The notes: generated by a model not told the origin, from the sequence alone. DNA of 64,000 nt from Hsuehochloa calcarea (GCA_036346395.1 CM070599.1:11027232-11091231), one strand, 5' to 3'. Counted from the stretch's first letter, positions 45,746-58,340 are shown. A program made the numbers and translations.

Positions 45746-46761
45746 ATGATACCGGTGGAGGATGTCGGAGCAGGTACCTCACGATGGTATTGAGTGCTAG
45801 GGCTAGGGCCAGCGCGGCGAGGATGACGACCATGTTGCTGGCAAAGTCGTCAGCGCTGGAGTAGGGCCCTCACCGATTGGTCGCAATTTTGCTAGCGGCC
45901 GTGTCGTTGGGTGCGGAGCGGTGGCCATGCTGCTCGAGCGGTGCCGTCGTCGTGGCCTAGCTACCTCAGCTTTCCGCCTTATCCCTGACTAAGCATGGAG
46001 GAATCATCGGCTCAATACGTCGTCGCATGGTGGCGGTGTTGAGTAGGGAGGAATGACTTTGTGGTCTGTAAAGAGAAGATAAGATTGAGCTTCTGAAATG
46101 AGCATCGGAGATGCCTATCCAGTAGTAAGTACAAAATAGTAGGAGCAGTGCGTCCGATATTTTTTTAATTTGTGTCAGTTATCTTTTAGGTTAAGTAGAT
46201 TAGTTTGAGATCTCGGTCCGAACGGTTGCAAGTTGAGTGTTGAAAACAAAACGAGGCAGGTTGTAAAATTGGATTTTTGTTATGGATAATGCCGAATCCT
46301 TTTGTCTGGAAACAAACTATTAAGACAACACTGCACTGACATATGGACCGCAAACTCGTCCTTGGCCCGCATGTCAGCCAGGTTCCCATTCCACTGTTCT
46401 GCGGATTACCTTCGTGCTCTTTCTTTCTTCTTCCGCAAGAAGAAGAGGAGCTCTCGCCTCTTCCAGGGAAAAGAGCGCAAAAGCTCCTAACATCTATTTA
46501 TTTACGGACACCGTACGCATCAGCTCCTTTCCGGCTTTCCCCCCTGCGGACCCACGAAAGTAAGTAATTTAAAAATATTCGAAGGAGCAAAGCGTAAATA
46601 CTGATAAAGCATAATTAGTGATTAATTAAAATTTTAAACCCAGGGTTTTAGGCATCTTCTAGTTTCCTCCAGGTCGAGCGCCTCCTGAAGCCAAGCCAGC
46701 CACCCCCTTTCCCGACGCCGACGAGGCGACCACTCCAAAACCCTAGAACCTAATCGCCACG
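45746..46761. other. No gene seen; upstream region of the PGES2-like gene
   Basis: GC-mixed sequence at 45746-46050, then AT-rich to 46660. The last 100 bases before the ATG are CT-rich (TCTAGTTTCCTCCAGG, then CCACCCCCTTTCCCGACG), as in grass 5' UTRs. No clear TATA box was identified. Confidence 0.4.
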
Positions 46762-49700
46762 ATGAGGTCGCTGCGCGCGGCGCAAACCCTCGCCTCCCGC
46801 TCGCTCCTTCTCTCGGCGCGCGCGCTCCACGGCGCCGCCTCCCCCGCCGCCGCAGCCGCGAGCGGGCGGTGGGGCGCCCCGCCGCCGCCTACCCCTGCGT
46901 CTTCCTCGCGGGCGTTGCCGGCCAGGATCGCCGGCACGGTATCCTTCTCGCTGACATTCGCGACAGTGGCGACGGCTGAGGCGAAGGCGAAGGAGCGGCC
47001 GCCGCAGGATCTACTGCCGCAGAACGTGGTGCTGTACCAGTACCAGGCGTGCCCCTTCTGCAACAAGGTCAGAGGTGAGGTTCTCTTGCCCCGTGCCATG
47101 CTTCAATCTAGCATTTTGGATGCGCAGTAGAACTTTTTGGATATGATTTTGTTCTGATCTTGTTACACTGAAAATTTTAATCAGAGGTTGCTTGGCCTTA
47201 AAATTTAACGATTGTAGTGTGTTAAGTTAAATGCTTTTTATGGTTGGGAAATTGGTTCTAGCTGGATCAAATCGTACTGTAATAGCAGCTTCGTATGTTA
47301 AGAAGGAGATTTAAAGTCCTCATAGAAACTGAAGGACAGGCAATTATCACGAGTTTGGCAGATCAACATTTTCGATTGGGATCTGATTGATCATCCTTGT
47401 CCGATATTAGCTGAAAGTGCAACAGATGGACTGATTTTGTTATTACATTTTCATAAAAGTGATATTTTTTATTATTTGGAAAGAGTGGTAGTAACTCAGA
47501 ATTCAGAAGATTCAAAGTTGATTGCTAGATGCCTAGATCAGTAGGTGGTTGTTCTGCAATTATTGCTGCTCTCGCTGTTCTGGCACAATTTCCTTTAGTC
47601 TAACCATTCTTCATTGATTTCCTTTCAGCTTTTCTAGACTATCATGATATACCCTACAAAGTTGTGGAAGTTAACCCATTGAGTAAAAAGGAAATCAAAT
47701 GGTCTGAATACAAGAAGGTCCCGATATTGACGGTAGACGGCGAACAGATGGTTGATTCATCAGGTTACATTTGTTACTAGTTTTTTGCAGTTCATGTCCT
47801 TTACATTGCCACAGTTTCGAGTTACATGTTCTTTATTCATATGCTCTAAACTCTGGATTTAACATTTTGTATGATCTCTTGTTGGCAGATATAATCAATA
47901 TATTACAGCACAGGATCAGCCCTGGTGATGAAGTCACTAATGAAGAGGAAGCAAAATGGCGCAGGTATCGTGCTCTTCCATTGTTTCCATTAATTGTTGT
48001 GCCATCAGTATGCATCATTTTTATTCTTGTTGTTGGTTCTCCCTTTAGCTTTTATGTTATAGTGTTCCAATTGTTATGTATGCAGATTGTTTGAAAAAGG
48101 CAACGTGCTTCTTTCCATTTGAAATATTTTGTCAAAAAATATTATGTTTGTAAATATAGTATTACCTCTATTTCCATTACATGTCCACTTTACTTGGTTG
48201 CATTGTTTTACTATGCAAGTTAATTGATGAAACCAAGTGCTCGCCCGTTGCAAATTTTCTACCCATGGTCTGAAAGTTACATGAGATAAAGCTAAGAGAT
48301 TAGTTACTTCTAACTAGTGTTCCAAAAGGCGGCCGCCTAGCCCTTCTTAATTGGTGATTAGGTGCTAGGCGCTCGTCTGTCACCCGACTAGCGCCTAGCG
48401 CCTTGGTGGACATTGTTTTTGTAGGGTAGCATGGTCCAACTTTATGCTTTCTCCTTGAATTTACAAGTACTTAATCCTCTCGCACAGATTTATTTAGACT
48501 TACATTGTGGAACTGTTATGAACCTTTTCCTTGCATGCAACCCCTCCTAATGGGCTGTGGCTGCAGCTCCCCTGGGCCATGGCTCCCCTGAGCCCATGTC
48601 CCTAACAGAAACGGCAGGTGCATCCTTTATTTAGTGAGTTTAATGAAAAAGAATTAAACAACAATAAAATTATCCTTAGGAAATTCTGTAGATACATTTT
48701 ACATGTTCTTTGAAAAATTTGCAAATAACTTCTTTTTTCCCTGAACTCTTCGCACATGTTTCAAAGCAGGACCAGAATGGACATTACCAGCTAGTATTAG
48801 GGGCCAGTCATGTACTATCTGGGAGGAATTAGAATCTGAAAGGGGAAGCACAACTAGCTGGTTGTAGTCTTAATGTGGTGGGGTTTGGGGGGTGGGATGG
48901 GGTTCCTCGATTCCTCCAGAAAGTTTCCTGTGTCCTGGTTGTGTAATGATCCTTAGATCATTACCTCCGGTAGAACGGCCGGGCGGCGAGGCTTCTTTGA
49001 GCAGAGATGAGACTATAGATGAGGGAGAAGACTTAGTTGAGAAAAGACTATTTCATTGTTCTTTCTTAATTCCAAATGATAACAATGGACCTCCTTATAT
49101 AGAGGTGGTAGACCCTAATAAAGGTTAGAAACAAACCCAAAAGATAGCAACTAACCAAAAGGAAATAACAAACAACAAAACTAATCATCATAATCTCTAA
49201 ATTAGCGTTGGCCCCCATATGCGCTGCAGTAACCACGTGGTACTGTTCATATACAGTATTTTCTGCACGTGACAGCTTGCACCACCACTTCACTGTATAT
49301 AGCATGGCTACAAACACAAGCTTGTCTACTAGAACATGACATTCTTTATTTTTCCTTGCTCTAGGTGGGTTGATGAGCACCTTGTGCATGTCTTGTCACC
49401 AAATATATATCGGACAACTTCAGAGGCTCTCGAATCTTTTGATTATATTGCAAAACATGGTAATCTTCTAAAACTTTCAACTTTGTTCTTTATACCCTGC
49501 TATATTTCATTTCTTTTCATACTTCAAAGATGTTGTACTTCCAATAAATTTGTTGTCCTTCAGAACTGCAGGAGCAAGGTCGATTATTCTGCTCAATAGT
49601 CAATACCCATGTTAATGTAAGCTCACTGTGGAGCTCCTAGTTATTGAGGATTATAGAGAACTCAGATGTAAACGATTACATAGACAACTACTAGGTGGTA

Positions 49701-51141
49701 GGTGTTTGGGTGATATTTGATTGCAAACAAACTTCAAGGATGTTGCGAAATTATTAATTCTAGAATGGGCAGTAGGAAAAGCAGTCATCTCCTTCAAATC
49801 ATATTTCAATTCTGCTGGCTATTTGTGAGCAGGGTTATGGACAGGTCCAGTCATATGAAATCATTTGAATACTGCATGAGTTTTTTGGTTGCTGTTAATA
49901 ATTGACAACCTTTACTCCCATAGTGTGTGGAGATGTTACACTTACATTTTTGTCTCTTATCTCAATGGAAACAAGGAAGCACCTTGCTAACAACTTGGAG
50001 GTTTCATTTGTTGGTTGGTGATTTATATCAGCTTAGTTTTTCCCAGAACACCGCTCTCCATCTTGCATAGTATATTGTATACCCATAAGAATTCCAATTG
50101 CTGGGACCTCGCATCTGGTCCAATCCCGCATTTGCTAGAGCATCACTTCAAATATTGTAAGATAACAATCCAAACTGTTTGTTTAAAAACTATTTACCAT
50201 AAATTTTGATTTTGTGAATCATGGTCGTGGAGGGTAAATATAAGCTTTATATACTATAGCTGACACAAACATTTTTATTTTTTGAACCACACAAACAAAA
50301 TAGTAGGCTAGTCAGTTTTTAGACATCCCAATGGTCATTAATGAATCCTAAATGGAGGACAAGTTGGATCCAAGGCAAATTAGTTTGATGAATATGCTGA
50401 CTGTCAATGCTGCCCCATACCTAAAGGGCCTTTTCCTACCAGGAGGGCAGATAACATTTCCATACATTCTATTCCAGAATTTGTTTTATAAAAAATCTGA
50501 AAAATGGGTACAGATGTGGAAATGTGGTGCCCTGTTTGGTCCCTGTTTGACATCTGGACTAAAAACTACAGAAATTGTATGAGTTGAAGCGCTGAACTGC
50601 TGATTACTCAAATTTACTCTTGTTCATGATTTCATCACTGTTTGTACATATGACAATGCTTTCTTGTCCTCCCAAACTGTGATGCATGATGCAGGTAACT
50701 TCAGTTTTACAGAGCGGTTTGCTGTCAAGTACGCTGGTGCTGCAGCAATGTACCTGGTGGCCAAGAAGCTTAAGAAGAAATACAATATAACTGATGAGCG
50801 TGCTTCATTGTATGATGCTGCCAACACATGGACGGAAGCTCTGAATGGAAGAGATTTTTTGGGTATTCTATTTATCCATATGCATAAAAACAACCTAGAA
50901 GCTAAGGGGAAAAGTAGACATACATTGATTTTTATAATCATTTGTATTAACTTTTCGATATTTTGTTCATTTTTATCCAGGTGGCCCCAAGCCCAACTTA
51001 GCGGATCTTGCAGTCTTTGGTGTTCTGAGACCAATCCGATACTTGAGATCTGGAAAAGATATGGTTGAGCATACTCTAATTGGTGAGTGGTACCAACGAA
51101 TGGAAGATGCAGTTGGAGAACCATCAAGAATCCAGGACTAG
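46762..51141 (+). CDS. Prostaglandin E synthase 2-like protein (glutaredoxin/GST fold), six exons
   Basis: Exons 46762-47074, 47629-47763, 47889-47964, 49365-49459, 50695-50862 and 50981-51141 all have GT..AG introns and join to 948 bases (315 residues). Residues 1-72 have no acidic residue and are rich in Arg, Ser and Ala, like a mitochondrial presequence. Residues 56-72 are hydrophobic. A glutaredoxin-type CPFC lies at 97-100 in VVLYQYQACPFCNKVR, followed by VPILTVDG and a GST-like C-terminal helical domain (KYAGAAAMYLVAKKLKKKY, then PNLADLAVFGVLRPI). This architecture is membrane-associated prostaglandin E synthase 2 (PTGES2-like); plant members are usually annotated as glutathione S-transferase family proteins of unknown substrate. 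The frame is clean. Intron 3 carries repeat insertions. Confidence 0.93.
48310..48415. repeat. Palindromic GGCGCTAGGCG-type repeat in intron 3
   Basis: AAGGCGGCCGCCTAG and GTGCTAGGCGCTCG are followed by CGACTAGCGCCTAGCGCC, which is complementary to the earlier strings, so the segment can fold. Sequences of this style are common in grass non-autonomous transposons. Here it seems a remnant. Confidence 0.5.
48942..49312 (-). mobile_element. Probable solo LTR in intron 3 of the PGES2-like gene
   Basis: Bounded by TGTAATGATCC and GGCTACA. On the minus strand it has a TATA-like CTATATAAGGAGG near 49090-49105, followed by an AAGAACAATGAAATAG-type R region, as in copia LTRs. No internal retroelement sequence and no clear target duplication (GGTTG versus AACAC), so it may be truncated at one end. 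It is antisense to the host gene. Confidence 0.5.
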
Positions 51142-52188
51142 AAGGAAATCAGTAGTAGAATTTTTGCTTATTCAAGTCCTCTTTTCTTTGACCATTTTGA
51201 AATGACGGAATGGAATACATGTCTTTCTTATACACTGGAATTATTCAAATTTTTGCCACATTTTAGTAGTATGCAATAATGCTACCGCATATACCAAGTT
51301 AACACACAGTATTTGACATGAGAACATACTTCACACTGCTGTTTGTGACTGTACCGAGTTATTGATTTCTAAGGGGGAAGGAACTCGCACTTGTTCTCTC
51401 TTGCCCAATGTCTGGTTTTAGATTTTAGGTGGTCTGTCACTTTTTATCTTCTTTTTCCTTTACTTGAAGTGATTCCATTATTTCTTACCCGTCTTATATA
51501 AAAATAGGCCGAAATATGTCAGTCAAGGCGCTACAGGATGTTTATAACAGAGTAGTACAAAGTTGTGAGTGTAATGCATCTTCTAGGGTAGGTTGCAGAC
51601 ATTCATTCTCCAGTTCTAAAGCCAGCTGGTAGTTCATTCTTCAATGAGTTTAACTGTTAGGTGAATAGGTTTTTCTTTTTTAAAAAACAACAAGGCAAAT
51701 GGCTCCGAAGGGCCTAGATCTCTGGAATTATCTAGAAAGAGCTAGCACAAAAAACCTGAGTAAAACTAAAATTACATTGAAGCCCCTCCTCCGCATCTGC
51801 CCATGGCCAGCAGGTCTTATGGTGTTCCAGCGCAGCACCTACTTGACGTTCTGGGTCTTCCTTGATGTATTAGATACTTCAGAGCAATGCTTGTTCCAGT
51901 GAATTCTCTAGTTTCTGTAATCAGTGGAAACTTGGACCAAGGTCATGTACCTGCCTTTGATTGCTGAATGTGCCTTTCTATTACTGAATGTATGTATGGC
52001 TTTGTCCAAGCTCCAGGTTTAGGGCCAGAAATTCATTGGAAAAAAAACAGCAGTGTGTATCTCATTTTGCTACTGAACAAGCAATACTGCTACTGTAATC
52101 AACTCATTTGCATTGAGATGATCAGCACATGGTCACATGAGCATACAAGGAAGACACATCGCAAGAGCATACAAGCATTCTGATGCAT
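51142..52188. other. 3' UTR and downstream region, no gene
   Basis: The first few hundred bases are presumably the 3' UTR of the PGES2-like gene. The rest is AT-rich with no open frame of note. Confidence 0.5.
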
Positions 52189-52982
52189 TGATAACAAATT
52201 TCACAACTGTAAGATCAAGGATGCGATTAGAGGGAGAATTCTAAAAATCTCAAGGCTAAAGTCGATTTCTAATGCAGAAGCGAAAGTTAATTCGGTTTTT
52301 GCACAATTGAAACTTAAATATTCTAGTTTCCCGTAAGTACACCAACACTCTAAAATCTAAGCTAAGGTTTGCAACCATAATTTGACCAATCAAATTATTT
52401 CTCGGAACGTAAATTGCACAAAGTAAATCACAATAGAGCAAACCATAATGACACAAGAATATTTTACTATGGTGTTCAAAGTAAATTGTACGAATTGGAC
52501 CGGCTCCACGAATTAAGCCAACACCTTCGAGCTAGGCTCAAAAGAATTAGACCAGCTCACAACTTGAACCAACATCTCGATCCGCTCGGGGTTGCTCTTC
52601 CGCCAATCCTAAGATGGCGAGCACCAAACTATTCACAACACGCTGGACTTTCTCACAAGCTTTTTGAGAATATCACCGGACCACAACGCCTCCACGCCGT
52701 CCAGGTGTTGGCAAACACCAAGAGATTGGCCAAGCCTCTTGCTTGACTCTCACCAAGTACAACACATACACAAAATGGATACTCAATCCAATTCTAGTTG
52801 CAACACATGCCACTAGAACCTCTCTCTTTACTTACAAGGTGCAACATATGTATAATTGAGAGAAGTTCACACTAGATTAAAGCTAATGAAATGGGATGCC
52901 CAGAGGTGACTCCCAATTAGCCATTGAGGTGACTCCCAACCACAAAAACGACTGTCAGAAGAAATCTCTAAAAAAATTTACT

Positions 52983-53285
52983 ACCGCCATTGATCAACCG
53001 GTACTACCACACCTACCGTTCAACAGTCATATGGGGTGCATTAAATGCTTCTAAACTAGCCATACGATTTGGTGCGGTACTACTGCATTCACATGGTTCG
53101 GTACTACCGCACAACGGTAGTACCTCTTGGCTCTATCGATACTACCGATTTCCAGATGATGAAATCCTCTAAAAAAACATGCTCTGGAAATAACGTACCG
53201 CCAACTAGAAACAGGTTCTACCGCACTAAGGTAGTACCACCAACTAGAAATAGGTACTACCGAACTGAGGTAGTACCGCAGTTAT
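52983..53285. repeat. Dispersed GGTAGTACC / GGTACTACC repeats
   Basis: GGTACTACC, GGTAGTACC and relatives recur about ten times in both orientations within 300 bases (for example 53000, 53095, 53118, 53230, 53252 and 53270), several embedded in CAACTAGAAA(C/T)AGGT. The inverted arrangement would allow hairpins. Confidence 0.75.
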
Positions 53286-53329
53286 ACTTGCGATCATACG
53301 CTGACAATAGATTCTCAAATGCAGTACAA

Positions 53330-53655
53330 GATGCACGAACTTCAACAATTTGCAAAATATATTTTCAAACTTTAGTATCATGCCAGAAGGAGTAGGTGCT
53401 TGAACTTGAACTATTTGCAAAATATAATTGTAAATTATAGTCACATGCTACAAAGATTATGCACGAGTCTCAACTATTTGCAAAATAGATTTGCAACCTT
53501 TAGTATCATGCCACAAAGAGAAGGTGTATGGACTTCAACCATTTGCAAAACACATTTGTAAATTATAGTCTCATGCTACAAAGGGTTAATGCATGAGCTT
53601 CAACTATTTGCAAAACACATTCACAAATAATAGCATCATGCCTAGAAGAGCTAGA
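53330..53655. repeat. About 65-bp tandem repeat, five copies
   Basis: TCAACTATTTGCAAAA-type cores occur at about 53342, 53407, 53470, 53535 and 53600, each followed by AATTATAGT or TTTAGTATCATGC and a variable linker. Copies are diverged. Lies inside the probable LTR. Confidence 0.85.
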
Positions 53656-53884
53656 GCAAGCGGGATTAAGCTATTAACACAAGATGAGACTCAAGCTACT
53701 AGACAAGACCTCTATTAATAGTACGACAACTTATACTAGTAATCCAGTCTTCCAACCAAACACCGAGACCGGTAAAAGATTAGGAACACATCTTTAACCT
53801 ATGCTAGTCATACATTTGCCTTGAGTATCCATCTTGGAGTGATCACTTGATGATGAACATGTTCACTTCAAGTCCAAGTTCTTA

Positions 53885-54055
53885 ACTTGATAATCATCAA
53901 CATATGATGATCTTTTTCACTTTGGGATATTGTCTTGAATTTCGTCAACACATGATGATTTTATTTACTTCGAGATCTTGTCTTAATGCTCATCAACACA
54001 TGATGTCATCTTTCATCCCGAATCTTGACTTGATGACAATCCACTCACGATGCCG
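53885..54055. repeat. Short diverged tandem repeat with CATCAACACATGATG
   Basis: CATCAACATATGATGATCT, GTCAACACATGATGATTT and CATCAACACATGATGTCA recur at about 52-55 base spacing, each followed by TTCACTTTG/TTTACTTCG and ATCTTG/TCTTG. Confidence 0.7.
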
Positions 54056-54184
54056 CACAAAGTCTTTCATCATCATGAGACTCACCATGTTTTACCAACT
54101 AATGTAAAATCTTAGTCTACACGACGATTATTATTAATTACCAAAATACTCTATTAACTCATAATGGCAGGTCTAGATTCTTCA

Positions 54185-56012
54185 ATCTCCCTTTTTGGTG
54201 ATTGATAACAATCCAATTGCAAATAATTAAAATTGAATTAACATTAGTATATAACAACTACAAAAGTTTTATATACTCAAGAATACAATTCAAAGTAGAT
54301 ATACTTAATATAAGTGGATGGAAGAATATGATCAATACTAGTGAAATCACAAAATATAGATTGAACTCCCTCTAAATGTGTGCATACAAATATATGAAAT
54401 GGAACAATATGCATATATCTAAGTTTGACTATTGGTGGAGTTCAACATATATTTTTTGTCCGAGTAATGCAATAAAATATAAGAATATGACATCGAATGC
54501 ATACCTCCGAAGATTTTCATCTTTCTATCCAAATAAGACTAAACAATAAGTATATAAACAGAAGTATTAGTCTCACACATAGATTTGTCATTAATCACCA
54601 AAATACTACATTAACTTATAATTACGGGTCTAGATTCTTCAACAACTCAATCATGTTTAATTACAATCAAATTTACGATCGAACTTTTGCGGCATCTCTT
54701 TGCACTGCTAAAACTTGCTTGTCTCTACCGTAACACCAATTTCCTCTAATTGCTCTCCATTTACAAGAAAATCGACTGCACAAATCAGTATTGCGGCGTC
54801 GCTGGGCTGCTGCTTTCGGACCCCGCTGTGTTGGTGCCGCGGAGGATGGTGGTGGTGCCGAGGCGGAGGAATGCCTGCGCTGGTGGTGCTTCGAGCGGTA
54901 CAAGGAGATGGTGGCAGCGCGTGGGGATTTGCAACGACACTAGAAGACGGAGGCAAGAGGAGGTGGCAGCGGCGTCGCGGCGAGATGGAGGGGGGAGGGT
55001 ACAACTGCGTGTAAGAACCCGCCTCGATCTGGGCCGCCGTCTAGATCGGATCAGGCGGCCCAATTGCAAAATTTTCACATTTGTATGATGTGCTCGTTTT
55101 TCAGATTATACATCGCCGGGAAGGAGATCATGTGCAAAGTAGAGTCCCTTTCTCATCGTCCAATCCATTCAATCAAAGAAGCAAAGGCCGGCATGCGCTC
55201 AAGTCTCAAGCCTCTACAGTAGCCCTTTTTTAAAAACAAAAATAGCCTCTTCGAAAACAATAAAAATAATACAGCAAAAATAACACATCTACCCCCATCA
55301 CGAAAATGCACGAAAGATAACACACAGCTAGGTGCGCGGCAAACAGCCATTCACCGACTGGACGGTCCCCTGAACAACACGCGCCTCGTGTCCTGCGTAG
55401 GTATCACTTTTGACATTTCATCGCTCAGGTGATATTTTTTATTATTTCAATTTTAAAAAGGTAAACCAACCAAAAACTCTCGAAATATCCGGCTGACCGC
55501 CCATCCACCCAACAAAATTAGGCGCCCAAGGGTATCAATTTTTCAACCAAACATATCCATCACGGGACCTGCAACCAGCGAAATTAATATCATTTTTTTT
55601 CAAAAGAAGAAGATTGAAGATTCCTCCTCACCAAATCAAAAATTCAAATCAATACCCGTAGTCCCCAACCACGCTCCTAGGCCCTAGCCAAGATATATAC
55701 TACACACGTCTCTTTTCACTCATCAGTGCATCATGCAACGCTACACTGATTTGCAACTTTGCAGAGAAGATTGAAGATTCCTTCACACCAAAGCAAAACA
55801 TATTTTACATCAAATTTTTTATTTAAAAAAAAAACAAAAGCTCCAACAGCCAACCACTACCTAGTAACCTAGACAGCACAACAACTGAGCACCAAGAGGA
55901 GGCAGGAAAAAATGCCATTGTCGTCGCACAACGCCAGGTAATAAGGCGAGAACGGGCTAACACGGCCATCTCCGACGGGCGACGAGCCGCGAGCGCGCGT
56001 CCGGCGACCCGA
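54185..56012. other. No gene seen; LTR-element interior then unassigned sequence
   Basis: 54185-54700 is AT-rich and probably retroelement-derived, by the repeated GGTGATTGATAACAATCC / TTAATCACCAAAATACT strings. 54700-55080 is GC-rich with overlapping frames on both strands and no recognisable domain. 55080-56012 is AT-rich and downstream of the HIPP gene, so it contains its 3' UTR. Confidence 0.4.
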
Positions 56013-56783
56013 CTACATGACGGAGCAGGCGTTGGGGTTCTCGTCGCTGAACGCGGCGGTGTACCTGGCCTCGGTGGAGGACGCGCGGGCGAGCGGCGCG
56101 GCGGAGGGGTCGGCCGCCACGTTGCGCACGTACCCCGCCGGCGCCTTCTTGTCGTAGGCGCCCGGCGCGTACGGGTGCGCCACCATCTCGTACGGCACGT
56201 ACGGCCACGGCTCCACCCGCTTGCCCGTCTTGTACGCCACGCGCCGCATCACCTTCGCCGCGTCCACGTACCCCGTCACCGTCACCTTGTTCTGCTTCGC
56301 CGTCACCTCCACAGAGCTCACGCCTGTACACGACGCGCACAGAAAAACATAACAAATTAAGCTATGTTGCCAGATCTGCCAAGGATTAGCTTACATCCAC
56401 CGCTCTAGCGGAGCATGCAATCTTTTTCTTGATCTTTTCATTTTGCTTTCCAGTGAGTAAAAGTAAGAATCAAACGATGATACGCTGTTCAAGAAGAAAA
56501 TAAGCAGGTGGGAAGCACCTTTCATGTCCTCGAGGGCCTTCTTCACCTTCCTTTCGCAGCCCTCGCAGTCGATCCTCACCTTCATCTCCACCGTCTAAAC
56601 AAGGGGGAAAGCCCACACATATCCATTATAATCACGCCTTAGCTCGCTACTTTCTTCATGGCACAAAGACAGCAAGATAAGAGGACACGAAAGGTTTAGT
56701 ACCTGGAACTGTTTCCTCTTCTTGAGGTGCCGGCGAGTCCTCGGCATGGAGCAGAACTCAGACACGACGTCGACGATGCCCAT
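56013..56783 (-). CDS. Heavy-metal-associated isoprenylated plant protein (HIPP), three exons
   Basis: Minus-strand exons 56783-56703, 56594-56519 and 56323-56013 with GT..AG introns give 468 bases (155 residues). Residues 28-90 form an HMA (copper-chaperone-like) domain with metal-binding Cys37 and Cys40 in DCEGCERKVKKAL. Conserved WPYVPYEMVAHPYAPGAYDKKAPAGYVR-type sequence follows (residues near 90-120), and the protein ends CSVM, a CaaX farnesylation signal that would anchor it to membranes. The N-terminal basic RRHLKKRKQFQ precedes the HMA domain. Closest in layout to the HIPP26/HIPP20 group, which binds Cd, Cu and Zn and responds to stress; exact member not assigned. All exons are intact. 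Confidence 0.95.
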
Positions 56784-57099
56784 CTCGATTTCTCAAAGCA
56801 AGATTACCCAAAGCGCTCCCACCAGATTCAACAGGAACTAACCGAGGTACCAAGGAACGCTACCGTTTGTGTTCCGGTTCTGCGACAAGCCAGCGGCCGA
56901 GCTGCAATGTGAGTTAAGAGTGGGGAGAAAAAACATGGGAGCTGGAGGCTTGTAATATAGGCCTCCTCCCAACACCCCCCCCACCAGCGCACGTTTCCGG
57001 AGGCTTCTTCTCTACTCTACGGGTGTGAAGAGAGCAGGCGCCGAAGCTAGTAGGAAACGGTGGTTCCGGTGGGGCCCACACGCTGTGGGGTAGTGCCAC

Positions 57100-57270
57100 A
57101 TGGGGGCCCGCCTGCAGCAATGGCCAGGTGGTGTAGGAGGGTGACCGGATTGGGATCTTCTCTGTCGAACGTATCGTTGCAGACATGTGGCCCGCCTGCA
57201 GCAATGGCCAGGTGGTGTAGGAGGGTGACCGGATTGGGATCTTCTCTGTCGAACGTATCGTTGCAGTGGT
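57100..57270. repeat. 84-bp tandem duplication upstream of the HIPP gene
   Basis: GCCCGCCTGCAGCAATGGCC begins two copies at 57106 and 57190, each running through GGTGACCGGATTGGGATC to GTATCGTTGCAG. The copies are near-identical over their length. Lies about 320-490 bases upstream of the HIPP start codon. Confidence 0.95.
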
Positions 57271-57755
57271 ACCGTCCGAATGAAAATCGAGGTTATAGCT
57301 CACACATTATAATGTTTTAACTATATTTTTTGTACCGTAGTACAATCACTACAGTATTTTGCTGCTCTAGTATTTTACTATACATTGCAAGGTACCGCTC
57401 TCTCCTCGTAGAAAAACATTGTTCACACGGTTAACCGAAGCAGCGATGGCAGAGGATCCGGAGACCTGACCGCCGCGGTTACGCCGGTCAAGCTTGGCCT
57501 CTTGGGAGCACTGCCAGCCTGCCACGTGGTGCTACGACTATAAGGCAGCAGCCAGCCGACCGACCAGTAATGGAGTAGATGGGGTATGGAGTGTAGAGCA
57601 GTACTATTAACTGGCACCTGGGGACTAACCATTGGGCGCTTGATGTACTAGATTATGTTCTACTAGGCTCTTTGATTCGACGTTGATTTCTTAACCAAGT
57701 TGCTTAGCGTCCCCGTGCATGTCCCCAGTATAATTAAACTTTCCTTTTTCCCCAG

Positions 57756-57844
<89 letters not shown>

Positions 57845-58340
57845 TCTCATTGACCGCTTGGATGGATGGTGATATATGCTAGTCGTAATAAATTTTACAG
57901 CATTGTATAAATCATGATTGTACTTCGTTTTTTTTTAGTTTTGTTTTATCACCATGTACACGTATATTTGTAAAATGCACAGGATTTTCACGGTACCTGT
58001 GGTGAGTTGGTCAGCTGTACTACCTTCTGTTTCTCATCTTCATGTTTTAGAATCCACATAGTCAAACTTTATGAAATTGATCATCAATGCGTGTAAAACT
58101 ACGTCTATTTACCGTACGAAAACCGTCACTAAATTTGTCAACGTAATTTCATAATATTCTGATTTTAGTAATTTATACTAATATAAAGTTCAAGAAAAAG
58201 TAATGATCAAATTCGTATTTCAGAGACCGTCACGTAAAAACACATAATAGACTGTCTCTACATCTCATCGGCTAAACCGCCTTTAATCCAAACTCACACC
58301 CTCAATTAATGGCCTCATAAAATAAAGTATGTAATAAGAG
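57271..58340. other. No gene seen
   Basis: AT-rich intergenic sequence with a compound microsatellite (57759-57844). No coding signal. Confidence 0.5.
57759..57844. repeat. Compound microsatellite (CT)n(AT)n(GT)n
   Basis: CT run 57759-57794, AT run 57795-57832, GT run to 57844, uninterrupted. Confidence 0.97.

Larger units (their letters stand above)
52189..54184 (-). repeat. Probable 3' LTR of a minus-strand LTR retrotransposon
   Basis: On the minus strand a purine-rich AAAAAGGGAGAT (54185-54196) precedes TGAAGAATCTAGACC at 54184, like a polypurine tract plus LTR start. The other end may be the TG at 52189 (TGATAACAAATTTC). The block has no coding signal and is full of internal repeats. 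The start string recurs near 54630 (GGTCTAGATTCTTCAAC on the plus strand), so the element interior or a second LTR piece continues to the right. Confidence 0.45.

Noticed and set aside
47771..48094. 107-codon plus-strand ORF
   Set aside because: Runs through intron 2, exon 3 and intron 3 of the PGES2-like gene in the exon frame. It is read-through of introns, not a separate gene.
52414..52746. 110-codon plus-strand ORF
   Set aside because: Lies in the probable minus-strand LTR. No similarity to a known protein and no gene context.
53330..53655. Regularly spaced repeats resembling a CRISPR array
   Set aside because: Repeats are diverged and merge with the spacers, the period is a simple tandem one of about 65 bases, and the sequence is plant nuclear.
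55957..56355. 132-codon minus-strand ORF, Arg/Gly-rich
   Set aside because: Wrong-frame shadow of HIPP exon 3.
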